A stretch of 64,000 nt of DNA from NCBI GenBank assembly GCA_030765065.1, contig CM060986.1, forward strand, positions 79,291,573 through 79,355,572. The letters run 5' to 3'. A program made the translations under genes and the position numbers. The first letter of the stretch is position 1. Every line of letters starts with the position of its first letter. Origin of the DNA: Deroplatys truncata. Lineage: Eukaryota; Arthropoda; Insecta; Mantodea; Mantidae. This document shows positions 12,150 through 23,769 of the stretch, piece after piece. Under the pieces are notes generated by a model. That model ran no database searches and was not told the DNA's origin. It was given only the letters and a program-made list of their open reading frames with translations.

Positions 12150-13620
12150 TCCCTCTTCAGCATCCGCAGGGGGGGGTCTGAGGTGGCCTAACAACCCATA
12201 AGCCCCTAATGCTGGACCATGAGTGGGTCCTGGACACGTCGGCAGGTAGTGGAAATCCGGCACCTGACTAGCGGATTGGTTTACCACTGACACGCTGAGT
12301 CAGGCCTGTCTCTGAATAATGAATAGGAGACCGGAAACCAACTCCCCAACCCTAAGGTGTTATGCAATCCGTGCCGATGGGGTGCATGGCATATGGGAGA
12401 TGTGTCGTAAACGGAGCCTCTGAGATGCCTGAGTTATCCCTAACTAATCGTGGGAACCATTGCAGACAATTGTTCCATTAAACCGGGCCTGCTTCTCCCA
12501 GAAATGGGAGAAGCAGGCCCAGTATCTAAAACTGGATGCCCCTCTTAGGGACACTGGACTATCTACAAAGTGCAGAGGCTGGGGCCCCAGTCCTGTGAGA
12601 CGCACCCAAGGATGGCAGGAACTGGGACTCCCGAAGAAGTGGATATGCAGGCCTCACCTCCTGAGAAAGATATACAAGCTGTTTTGGGGGAACTGACCAG
12701 AGTGGTCAGCAAGTGAAGCATAAAAATGTCAGTGGAGCAGAGAAGAGGAGAAGGGCTAAGTGATTGGCCGGAGTGTGGGACCCGTGGAAGCCACACCAGG
12801 ACCGGAACCTCTAAAAGGAATCTGGCGGAGGCAACTCCGCCAAAAGAAAAGAGGCTAAGAAAGCAAGGATGGTTTGGCCTATCAGTTACTCTAAGACAGT
12901 GCAATCTGGGATTAAGGTGGCCATCGATGTTGGCTTCCCCCAGGAATAGGGCAACCAGGTTCGGGTGGCAGTTGATCAGCTCATGTAAGGGCTCCCTAAG
13001 GAAGGGAATGTCCTGAGGTTCGAGGACTGCTACTGAGCAAAGGGAGCCCTAATAGTAGTCGGCCATGATGAGGTTTCCTCGGAGTGGCTGAAAGCAAACA
13101 TTTCTAGTTTACAGGCATGAGAGGGGTCCAGGCTCAAGACAGTGGAATTTGATACACTGCCAACATATAAAGGATTCCTGGTCTGGTTCTTGGGTCCAGA
13201 AGTGGAGAATGAAGTTCTCTTCCAAAGGCTCGGGAGGCAGAATCCGGGAATCAACTGAGTGGAGGGTCTATGAGCTCAAGGTGAAACCGAAAGCATTATG
13301 ATTTGTGGTTAGTGTAGACAGGAACTCTGCTGATACTATCCTCAAGAGAGGATCCAAACTCTTCTGCGGCTTGGTCCAAACCACATTTTCATTGATTGGG
13401 ACTGCTGCTCAAGAAGGAAGGAAGCGGGTGGTTAACCAATGATGGATGTCCGGTCAGATTCTCATTTTAGATTTCGGTTTGGAAGGGGGATTTATGCCCC
13501 CCAGATAACTCCTACCTGGGGATCTCAGGAGAACCAGACTCAATGGGAAAGTGTTTTTGTGCGGCAGGGTAAGTGGAGATGACTTTTTTCATTCAAACCT
13601 GCAACACAGCATAACTTCCT
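12150..13620 (+). mobile_element. GC-rich decayed element with DUF4780-like ORF
   Basis: This block is clearly more GC-rich than its surroundings. At 13155-13260 the plus strand reads LPTYKGFLVWFLGPEVE and then VLFQRLGRQNPGIN before a stop. Further on, in another frame, is DRNSADTILKRGSKLFCG. This order resembles the insect DUF4780 domain, which I recall as found in retroelement-associated or gag-like ORFs. The upstream part (12600-12880) is lysine/arginine-rich. Many stops and frameshifts make it a pseudogene. The parent element class is not certain. Confidence 0.55.
12485..12520. repeat. Perfect 15-bp inverted repeat (hairpin)
   Basis: GGGCCTGCTTCTCCC (12485-12499), six-base spacer, then its exact reverse complement (12506-12520). 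It lies just upstream of the DUF4780-like coding part. Confidence 0.9.
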
Positions 13621-13960
13621 CGCAAGTGCTCTTGATTAGCATAACGAGGTATGCAATAGATGTTCCATGATACAGGAGCCCTAGCTTTGACAGGGCCATA
13701 TCATTGGACTAAATATTAAAGGTTTTACTATTTTCAGTGCTTTGAGGTAAAACCAGACTCGGACTATATTATTGATAATCAGAGGAGTAGAGATGAACCC
13801 CAAACCTGAAGATTTGAAGCAAGTGATGAGATTGCTACAAACAATTTGAGAAGATATCGAAATGAAGAAAAAGATTGAAGGGATGAAAGAGGTTAAAAGA
13901 GTGATACAGAAGATAAAGAAGTGAATAATGAATTGAGAGAATGTAAGAAGAGAATAGAAA

Positions 13961-14800
13961 AAAAAATCTGATGTGTTACACTCACATGACTTTCTCTACT
14001 CTTGTACAATCTAATTTTACAAACGCCTATTCTCCATATGCTTCATGTTAATCGAGATGTCAATCTTATTGGTAATTTTCTTGTAGATGCAAGTGGAATA
14101 TGGTAGCTTTTAAGCGATAGTCAAATATTTTAACGCTGGTTGCTATGTGACGCATTCCATTCTCTTTGCATGTCCAGGACATAAAAAAAATGAATAACGC
14201 ATTTGAGAAAAAGTATAAGTATTGGAAAATTTAAGGAAATAACAAGCAATATCTCGAAAACGGTTCACTCAACAAAAGAAATGTATATGACATATGTTGT
14301 GTATTTTAACGCGATCTACATTTTTTGTGTAGTAAAATTTTGTCTATCTCTTATGGTTTACCAGTTATGCAAAAGTCGTTCACAATGAAGAATACTTTTG
14401 GAGACATTCCCAGAAAATTCGAGATATACATTTCATTTCTCATGACATTATCTTAAACATATGATATTTTCATCAAAATCGTTAGAGCCATTTTTGAGAA
14501 AATTAAAATTTTCGAAAAATCTTCCATGTAAAGGGTAGTCTGGGGTGGCGGGATTTTCTTGAAAACCTTCGTGTCGCATCTCTGGAAGATACTGAACCTA
14601 AATACCAAGTTTGGTGCTTATCCGACTGTTCGTTTTTGAGTTATGCTGTTCACAGACACACACGGACATGTTTCTAAAAATGCTTTTTTTTGGATTCAGG
14701 AGGTCTCAAAACGTGTATTTCCGGTGAAATCTCGGTATCGAATTTTTGGGTGGAATGCAATACTTCCCCTACTTACTATACGTAGTAGAGAAAGTAAAAA
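13961..14800 (+). repeat. Family R element, copy 1
   Basis: Full-length copy. It starts AAATCTGATGTGTTACACTC with the subterminal ACTTTCTCTACT and ends TACGTAGTAGAGAAAGTAAA, which contains the inverse of the same 12-mer. A short CA tract at the fixed internal site (about 14656-14662) marks the microsatellite position. It is inserted in LINE ORF1 sequence. Confidence 0.85.
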
Positions 14801-15260
14801 ATGGAAAGAAAGTTCACGGCAGAACAAAGGAAAATGAATTTGGCGATATTTGGAATAAGAGAAGACTAAGGAAAATGGTTAATACAGTTAGTGGAAGGAA
14901 TATTTGTGGAAAAATTGGAACTGAAATTGGATGGGTGGGAGACAGTAACTGTATTAGGATAGGGAAAAGAGGTGACAAGTGCAGGCTGATAATTTCAAAA
15001 GTGGCGACAGTGGGGTTTAAATGGCAAGTTTTGAGGAATGCGAGGAAACTAAAAGAAACAAAAAATGTTACAGATCAGGACTTTGGCAAGGAAGAAAGTG
15101 ATCACCAGACAATTTATTTGAGAAAATGGGGAAAGCAAGAGTAAAGGGGGAAAAAAAAAAAAGGAGCATTTGTTAAAAGGACTGAATTATGGATAAATGG
15201 GAGGAAACATGTAATATTTCAACACGCGGAAACCAATGAAAATGAGAGGAGTGAACTGGA

Positions 15261-16154
15261 AAAAATCTGATGTGTTACACTCACATGACTTTCTCTACTC
15301 TTGTACAAACTATTTTTACAAACGCTTATTCTCCATCTACTTCATGTTAATCAAGATAAACAATTGCAGACTCTATCTTATTGCTAAGTTTCTTGTAGAT
15401 GTAAGGGGAATGTATATTTACAAGGGCAATATAGAAATACAGTAGCCTTTAAGCATATACATATCTCTTAATAGCTGGTTGCTAGGTGCAGCACCATACT
15501 CTTTGCCAGATTAATACTCTTCGCATATACAAGACAAAAAAATGAATAACGAATTCCCATTTGAGAAAATAAGTATTGAAAAATTTAAGGGAATAACAAG
15601 CAATATCTCGAAAATCGTTCACTCAACAAAAAAAAGTATATGACATAAATTGTGTATTTTAATGTGATCTACATTTTTTTGTAGTAAAATTTTGTCTCTC
15701 TCTTATGGTTTACCAGTTATGCAAAAGTCGTTCACCATGAAGAATACTTTTGGAGACAATCCCAGAAAATTCAAGATATACATTTTATTTGTCATGAAAA
15801 TATCTTAAACATATGATATTTTAATCAAAATCGTTAGAGCCATTTTTGAGAAAATTAAAATTTTCGAAAAATGTTCCATGTAAAGAGTAATCTGGGGTGG
15901 GAGAATTTTTCTTGAAAACCTTCGTGTCGCATCTCTGGAAGATACTGAACCTAAATACCAAGTTTGGTGTTTATCCGACTGTTCGTTTCTGAGTTATGCT
16001 GTTCACAGACACACACACGGACATGTTTCCAAAAATGCTTATTTTGGATTCAGGGGGTCTCAAAACATATATTTCCGGTGAAATCTTGGTATCGAATTTT
16101 TGGGTGGAATACAATACTTCCCCTACTTACTATACGTAGTAGAGAAAGTAAAAA
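15261..16154 (+). repeat. Family R element, copy 2
   Basis: Full-length copy, closely similar to copy 1 and in the same orientation, separated from it by about 460 bp of LINE sequence. The internal CA tract is at about 16008-16016. Confidence 0.85.
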
Positions 16155-17409
16155 TGTGCAAACATCAACAATAGCACACACATTTAGTGGAAGAGGCAGG
16201 TGGACAGCCTTCAAGAAATGAAACAATAGACAGGCATAAAATGGTAGATGACGACGTAGAACAACAAGGCCGACGTGGAACAGTGGACAGTCAACTGCAT
16301 GTGTGGCAAGGAGAGAGAGGGAGGGAAGCAGCTGATGAAGCAGGATACTGAAGCGGGTTGAAAAACGACTACCAGCACATGTGGCGGGGAAGCAGGTAAT
16401 TGTATGACGTCATCGAGACAGATGATTTCACCGGGAAAAAAAAGAAAGAAGAAACGGCAGTCCTGGCATTGACTGGTAGGCAAACAAGTGAAAGTGAGTA
16501 AATAAAGGAGAACATTCTTGAAGTAAAGGACAACTCGCTTATGGCAGATGCAGGAGGTGGAGTCACAGCTAAATACAGAGCAAAATTAGAGGGGTTCAAA
16601 CCAGTGGGTTGATAAAGAGTTCTAGGTAGGGATTCACGATAAAAGCGATATAATGGAATGTGGAAGGTTTAACAAGAAAAATTAGTGGTGAAGTGAATGA
16701 GGTGTCAAAAAAGACCATTATAGTAGCAGTGGCAGAAGCATGGATTGATGAAGGGGAAAGTGTGAAATTAGATAAATATGTTTGCATAGGCAGAAGTGCC
16801 AGCAGAAGAAAGGACACAGGGAGGGCCTCAGGATGCCTGGGCATGTTTCTTAGGTGTAATGAAATAAGTGTGAAAGGTAGCAGCAAGAGAAAACAAAGTT
16901 CTATGCTTAATAATAAGCAAGATAAAAGATACGGAAACGAAATATGGACTTGGTGTTATTTATAACTAGCCAGAAGCTTCAGACTTTCACAATGAAAGGA
17001 TATATATGGGAGATTTCAATGCAAGAAATCTGAAGAAAATTAGTGAGCAAATTTTAATTTTCTTCCCCAATGATATTACTTCATGTAGTTCCATACTGGA
17101 CATATATTCACTTTCTAACAGTTTTGTACTATTATGGAAAACTGCATGATACTTCACAATATATATTCTTAAGACTGGCTATATAAAATGTGTTATAGGG
17201 CAGGTAAAAGTTATAATCATGTGGCTGGAACATGCCTTAACACTTCTCTGTATTCTACATTCATAAATTTGAAAAAATGACGAGTTTTTATTGTTTTAGC
17301 ATATGCTGAAAACTCGCTTAACACTTTTTTTCACAAGAAGCTTTATATCAAAAGTAAAACTTTTCATTCCATATTTGACACAGATGTGTAATACATGACA
17401 TTTACAGTT

Positions 17410-17870
17410 AGCATTGATTATCTTTGGCACACAGTTTTTTCATTTTCATAGAGACACAATCTTGCCAAAGTTGATCAGAGCATTGTCAGCATCAAAAGAG
17501 GGAATACTAGCAGGATTAAAATCATTATTTTCAATCACATTTAAAATTTGTTTGCTGATCTTTCACTTGTTTCATTGCATCTTCATAAAAATCAAGATGA
17601 CCAGTTTTGATTCCTTCTTCTGTTGAAAAATACTGCATGATTAAAGGAAACATTTTCTGGTTTCGAACATTAGAAGAGTCTGTAGCAGTAGCAACAAAAC
17701 ATATTGTGCCTCCTTTAGATCTTTTTCTTGTGCTGCAGGTGCAAACACATTTTTCACAAGCATTCTGGCTTTAATACGACCGCATTTATTAATTTTCTTT
17801 GCAATGTCAGAGTCCTTGAACAATACACTACTTTATGTATTGTTGTGTATATTGTGTGATGCTATGTAAC
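17410..17870 (-). mobile_element. hAT-like transposase remnant
   Basis: Minus-strand reading gives SDIAKKINKCGRIKARMLVK and NVFAPAAQEKD. After frameshifts comes NDFNPASIPSFDADNALINF. This resembles the C-K-x-T/R-K-A-x-x-L-V-x-N-V-L-A-P and S-x-D-N-A-N-x-N-F-G blocks of hAT-type transposases. It is short and broken, with no intact catalytic domain. Confidence 0.55.
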
Positions 17871-18259
17871 ACTACAATGATTTATAACTAATATGTTTAA
17901 CCCTGTGCTAAGTTGCTGTGATTTCTATTTTGTTGTGTACGTCTTTACCTTTTCTTTTCTAGCCCCCATGAATCACCCATTACAATAATCAACTTATTTC
18001 CACTGTCAAAGACCTCAAACTGCTAATTACGATTTCTATTTGTTGTGAGACCAGCGACTTGATCTTGACACAATTGGTCTCGTGCTTCCTTCCCAACTTC
18101 ACCTAGTATCTGCAGTATATTGCTATCTGTTCCTGCGCACTGCCAATCTTTGCATCCAAAAGATGAAATATTTTGTAAAAATAAAAATATAGTGTACACA
18201 TAAATAATTTTAATCTGTACATGAATTTACACATTAATACTGAAAGTAGGACTAAAAGT

Positions 18260-18745
18260 AGCACACCAATCGAAACTACTGTCTAACAATGCCGTAAAAA
18301 ATTAAATTCTAAAACTAGTTCATTGTCAGAATATCTCCAAAATATGCGTTGATTTCACAACTGGCTGTTTTAAGTTCATAGCCACCTACCTATATTTGTT
18401 GCAATGAAACGGAAGAATATGTTGATCAAAACATTGGTAGCCATGTCACCAAGTGTTTATCTGCTAAAAAGAAGACAGTGTCAAAAGTTTAAAAGTAGAT
18501 TATTTATTCTATTGTTTTGTTATATTGGATTACATACTAATTTTGAAAATTCGGATAATGAATACCATACCAATCTAAACTGCTCAGTCTCTACAGTGTT
18601 GCAAAAATATTAAGTTCTGATATGTTGATCACAGCATTGGTCACCACGTTACCAAATGTTTATCAGCAAAAATGAGACACAATAGCCTTATTATTGTAAT
18701 AATGATCCGAATGCGAACATTGAATAAGTAGGTAGTCAGGAAATG
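18260..18745. repeat. Diverged tandem duplication, unit about 200 bp
   Basis: ATATGTTGATCAAAACATTGG at 18418 recurs as ATATGTTGATCACAGCATTGG near 18620, and the sequences stay alignable for over 100 bp (GTTTATCTGC / GTTTATCAGC). A weaker third similarity begins near 18265 (CCAATCGAAACTACTG versus CCAATCTAAACTGCTC). Confidence 0.65.
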
Positions 18746-18914
18746 GAGGGCAAGGAGAGGAACACATTATGCCACTTTCAAGCCTAAAATTACTTTACGC
18801 AGCCCCCCCCAAAAGTGATGAAATATAGGAAGAGAGCTTAATGTAGCAGAAAGCAACGTTCGCTTATGGTGGCAACAGAAATTGGCATTTGCAACTACCG
18901 CTAGCAGAAAGGTA

Positions 18915-20200
18915 GTGTCAAACCTGCCTGAAAGGCAACCTTTACTTAGTAGTCACCTCAATCAATGGGCATTTTTCCTTTAGAGCCGATCAATTTGCCC
19001 ATAAAGCCTGTGTCAATATTCCCTCCCTTTCACTGGCCACATCATACAGCGCCATACAAATTTCATAAAATGACCTGAATTATACAGCCAGCTGGTCACA
19101 CCACCACTATGAATAGCACCGAGATTGTTACACAGTAGATCTGTCGGGTGGCATGAGATAAAGCACAGTATAGTGTCACAGATTCTGCAAACACGCAAGC
19201 ACTGGACAGAGGTGTGGGAACACATTAGGTCGGTTTTCGCTATGGCAGCATACAACAAACATGCAATGCTTATGTTTTTGTGTATTGTTGTAATGTATAC
19301 TGTTAAACTTCTTAACAGATTGAGTTCAGTTGTATTCAGCCAGTGAATGTTTATATATATATATATATAGAGCCAAAAAACTACGAACTGGCTGTGCTGT
19401 GTTTTTCCTGTCCACGTCTTCGGTGCTTGTTGCCGTCTGCTGCTATCATAGAAAGGCGCAGATGAAACCATACTACATTTTTAGAACTACTTTTAAAGAC
19501 TTTACTTGCCAATTTCATGAAAGGAGATGCTGAAACTGGCCACCGTCATCTATACATTTTTGCCACCTCTTTAGGAAACTATCCACCACTTGCCGTAGTT
19601 CATGTTGAGAAATGCTGGCAATTTCCTGGCGGATATTTTGTTTTAATTCTTCCAGGGTGTGTGGGTTTGTCTTGTACACTTTATGTTTTAAGTTATCCCA
19701 GAGATAGAAATCGCAGGGGGTTAGGTCAGGGAACTAATGGGGTCGCAAATCTCTACTAATAATTCTGTCCTCACACTTTCATAAAGTTGTCAAATAAAGC
19801 CTTTAAAAGTAGTTTTAAAAATGCTGTATGGTTTCATCTGCGCCTTTCTATGATAGAGGCAGATGGCGAGAGCCGAGGACACAGACAGGAAAAACACTGC
19901 GCAACCGGTTTGTAGTCTTTTGGCCCTCCCTAAATATATAAAAAAAGCCTACTGCTTATGACTATGTTCGTATACATTACTACATAAGGGGTTAACAATA
20001 GTTTATTGTAATGTATATCAGTACCTAATTAAATTTCTCAGTGAAGACGTTTCTCTCTTTTGATATCATAGATCCTGCTGTAGTTAATGAACCAGACCTC
20101 TTCCTGATTTTGAATATTTCATAACCTCAATTTAGCGGTCACCTGTACTAACGGCCTATTTTCATAAGGATGGGGTGACCACTTTAGGCAGGTTTCACTG
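18915..20200. mobile_element. Tigger-type TIR element, non-coding, carrying a nested mariner relic
   Basis: The left end GTGTCAAACCTGCCTGAAAG follows TA. The right end, in reverse complement, is CAGTGAAACCTGCCTAAAGT and also abuts TA (20201-20202). These are diverged inverted repeats of the Tigger/TcMar type. No transposase of its own is visible; a mariner-like relic occupies 19369-19930. Confidence 0.6.
19369..19930 (-). mobile_element. Internally deleted mariner-like element with long TIRs
   Basis: About 160 bp at the left (from 19369) reappears inverted at the right (to 19930), for example GCGCAGATGAAACCATACTA against GCGCAGATGAAACCATACAG. Between them the minus strand encodes a transposase C-terminus: PDLTPCDFYLWDNLKHKVYK, then EELKQNIRQEIASIS and LKRWQKCIDDGG. 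This matches mariner/Tc transposase ends from the P-D-L-x-P-x-D-F-x-L-W motif onward. The N-terminal and most of the catalytic domain are gone. The flanks are TA-rich, so the exact target duplication is ambiguous. Confidence 0.8.
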
Positions 20201-20202
20201 TA

Positions 20203-23200
20203 CCTATAATACTGGCAGTAATAACTGTTCATTTTAAATGTTTATGTAGCACAAGTATTTCATGTTCATTTTAGTATGTAGTATCAATTTCTTTAGCACT
20301 GTGCCATGTAACAATAGGCTACTTACAAATACCAAGTATGTGTGTTCTGAAATGTTATGCACAAATCCACTGTTGTATAAATGTATTTAAGCTCAATCCT
20401 ATCATTGGTGAGTATTACATTTGCTAACCAACTCTTGTTTTATTAATTTAAATTTCAAATTTGGGGTTACATTAGATTCGATAGATTCACGTAAATGCAG
20501 TATTATTTTGTTCTGTTCAATACATTATACTGGATTACATTTTATTGAGTATATGCTCTGTGTTTAATGAGTAATTGTTCAAGAGGATGTCTATGGTGGC
20601 TTGGTATAGTGCTAAGGGATTCTTCAATAGCAAGATCCAGAATGCAAATGATTGTAATGCAAGTCTCTTAGACAGCAACACTAATCAAAATGAAAACTAA
20701 TTAAAAAAACAGAAATTTACTCAATCGTGTTTTAAGTTATGTGCAATTATACTATGGACATGCTTGATAAAAATGTTTCTTTCAACAATTAGTCTCCTTA
20801 ATCGCAGCTGTAGTACAATATAATAATGGAATTAGTAGATGTGACATAATTCCAGGAGATATAATTTCTGTACCGGGAGCCGGAGGATCCCATTCAATTC
20901 CAGGCGACTCTTGGCCATTCTGGGTGAGTTGGTAACACTAGATGTCATTTACTTTAAATACCTGGAGGGGCCATATTGATCCCTTTATGCAATTTTTGTT
21001 TTAAATACTTGACAAGCTAAATTCTTTTCATATATTATCAATGACAACTAAATTGAAACAAACAGATTCATATTATAACAAGAGTGCCTGTGAAGACAGG
21101 ATTTAAAAATACAACTAAATAAAATGCACTCAATCCAAAAACTATTCCTACTGGTTTATGAATAACTTTTTTATGCGGGGAACTATAAGCAGTTTTGTCA
21201 AATCTTCATTATGTTGATATTTTTCTAGAGCAATTTTACATTACTGGATCAGGCTTTCTTCTTATTCTGCTAGCCTTTACTCAAAGTAACCAGGTTTATA
21301 GCATGAGCAAAGCTAGTTGTAATTTCGATATTGTTAGTATGTTATATGCTTTTTATGTTTCACACTGCAGTTGTGACGTGAAGTAATGGCATTTCCACCA
21401 GTAGCCAAATATTTTGAATGGGTGTTATAACAAATTCTACCACTACTATTTATCCCATACACAATGATGTACGAAAGTAAATTCAAGGTCAACTGACAAA
21501 ATTACAAGCGCACACAATTTGCATTCAAAGTAGTTGTATTTTAAATGTAGTGACAAACAAGTAATTATTCAATCTCCTGAAAGTTTTACAGAGCAATTTT
21601 TAAAATTTAACATAACTCTTATTCCTACTGCACAAATCAATATCCCCAGTACAAGCACTTTCAAGCATTAGTTCTCAGCATGAGGTTTTCCTGCTTGAAT
21701 ATTTAACTGGTTACAAAACATTAACTGGCAATAAATCAAACACTTCAACATTAACTTCAGAGTTTCACAATTGAAAATGGCCATAGCTGAAGATAAATGG
21801 CTGCAAAGCTGCAAGAATAGCATTACTATGGGGATATTGTGGGAAGTAAATATGTTATTCTTTAATTTTTTAAGTTTCTCAATTCAACAGTATTAACTTC
21901 ACTTGTATTAATTAAAACACAATGTTGGCTCAGAAAATAAACAGGGCAAATTCTATCCACCATTGATCTTTCCTGGTAATTCCCCCTGAATCATCTGTGA
22001 CAAGGGAGTTTTATCAAGCTATATGACAATAAGATTGAGGCAGGAGGGGTATTACATTCTCACATTTGCATTGGTTCATTTCTCACATTTAAAATGAGTT
22101 GTACTTTTTAAAACTTTAACTGCAAAATTTTATGACTATCTACCAAAAGGAATCATATTATGTGGTTCTAAATTTCAGCATCATGTGCAAGATTATGAAG
22201 TGTAACCTTCCATAACTAGAAGATAAAAGCATGCCAAGAATAAGGTCAAAGCTGGGTATATCTTTTCCTATAGTGCGTATGGACAGTAATGCTGGAGGAA
22301 AATCCACATACAAGCATAAGTAGTTTAAACAACTTAACTAATCATTTCCTAGTGTGAACAATACAGTCTAATGATATTACAAAGCATGTGCACCAAACGA
22401 CATACTTCCATATAATAGTCCTTTAGTGCACATTCTTAAGCTTTATGCTCATTTACACTGGAGCACAGGTTAACTGCATGAAAGTATTATTTTGTCTCCA
22501 TATGGAAGACATGAAATCCTTAAGGGTTGAAAGATTTGGAATCAGAATGACTTTAAAATTCCCAAAATTTAAGAAAAATTATGTCTGAATAATCAGCTTT
22601 TACTCATGCTTATGCAGTTCGTGTCACCTTATATACAGCAACTGAACTCATTTTCCCACTTTATAAAAATCATTAACATACTTGATAACATAAAAAGTTC
22701 AATATTCTTTTTCTATGCAAAATCTGCAACTAGGGAAAAAAGTTTCATTGTAATGGTGGGCTTTTTAATGCAGATGTTGGCCTTGAAAATCAAGCAATGC
22801 ACGAGTGTAATGCTGGTATTGATTACTATTACAGTGAGTTATTAGTAGCAGTGTGACAAACGATATATAACAGCAAAGTCACATTTCTAAAATTTTCATC
22901 TTCTATGACAATTTGGCAAACTACTACATCTAAGAGCTGAAATCTACAAACTTTAAAAATTTAGTCCATTTTGATAACGGGCAGCACAAAATTAGAACCA
23001 CAAATGTCTGCAATTATATCAAACGAAAGTGAGTTTCATTCTTCTCATTCAATATGATCTATTACTGTAGAAATATTTCATGTAACAGGTGTTAATGCAT
23101 ATTTCCTAGGAGTTACATTATCATGTGACTATGAATGAAAGACTAATCATCTGTTAAGCATTTAATTACATCAGTTATTAATAGAGAGTTATTATAATCA

Positions 23201-23660
23201 AGTGTAGAATTCAGTTCAATAAAACACTAATCTTATCTATGTGACTCATGCTTGCAAGTTTATCTTAAATGTATGTGGCTTTGGCCATGCTTCATTCTCT
23301 GGCAGTTAATGTGGCCACCCATTATGAAAGGTTTGTCAACTCTTTATTTTTTGACATTGACCCTTTCAAATATTTTTTCTCTATGGGCGTTCTGAATACT
23401 GGTTATGGTGTTTCTGAGGTATGTAGCAGTGCTAAAGGCCAGAAATGGCAAACCAACACTTTGTCACTAGCTGGAATGCCCATATGATGCATTAAATAAA
23501 TTATTACTGTTATATCCATTTTCTTCACATTGCCCACAAGTAAGATAAAGCTGGAATGATCATTTGATAAGTTCAATGCTATGGTCAGAACCTAAACTGA
23601 GGGCTAGGATTTTTAAGGTCTGAAATCCTTCATTAACCAATATTTGGTCAATTAAAAAAA
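20203..23660. other. Intronic, no gene seen
   Basis: About 3.5 kb of AT-rich intron sequence. Short open stretches (for example 21195-21386, 22606-22845, 23269-23487) have no recognisable domains and lie antisense to the host gene. Confidence 0.6.
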
Positions 23661-23768
23661 ATTGAATTTTATTTATGGCTGCTCTTAACTGCTATGATTC
23701 TTAGCGTCCCTTTTTATATTGGGCGTGAAAGACTTGAAATTTTGCTCAGAGACCTCTTTATCAGGTAT
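23661..23768 (-). repeat. SINE-A fragment
   Basis: Only the tail-side part of SINE-A is present (TTTATATTGGGCGTGAAAGA ... CTCAGAGACCTCTTTATCAG). The tRNA-like head is missing. Confidence 0.8.
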
Positions 23769-23769
23769 G

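Larger units (their letters stand above)
13790..16970 (+). mobile_element. Decayed LINE: ORF1 and endonuclease start, split by two family R copies
   Basis: Three plus-strand pieces keep LINE order. About 13790-13960 is a charged coiled-coil-like ORF1 start (EDLKQVMRLLQTI). About 14800-15255 resembles the ORF1 RNA-binding end (VGFKWQVLRNARKLKETKNV). About 16640-16880 resembles the start of an AP-endonuclease (WNVEGLTRKISGEVNEVSKK, then VAEAWIDEGE). Family R copies occupy 13961-14800 and 15261-16154. No reverse transcriptase is visible; the LINE is truncated after the endonuclease start. Confidence 0.6.

Noticed and set aside
14656..16221. Conserved small protein in family R (for example MVFIRLFVSELCC frame)
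   Set aside because: Similar short frames recur because the repeat itself is conserved; frames shift between copies and run through the microsatellite, so coding is not supported.
18260..18745. CRISPR or satellite array
   Set aside because: Only two or three diverged copies with no regular spacers; a simple tandem duplication explains it.
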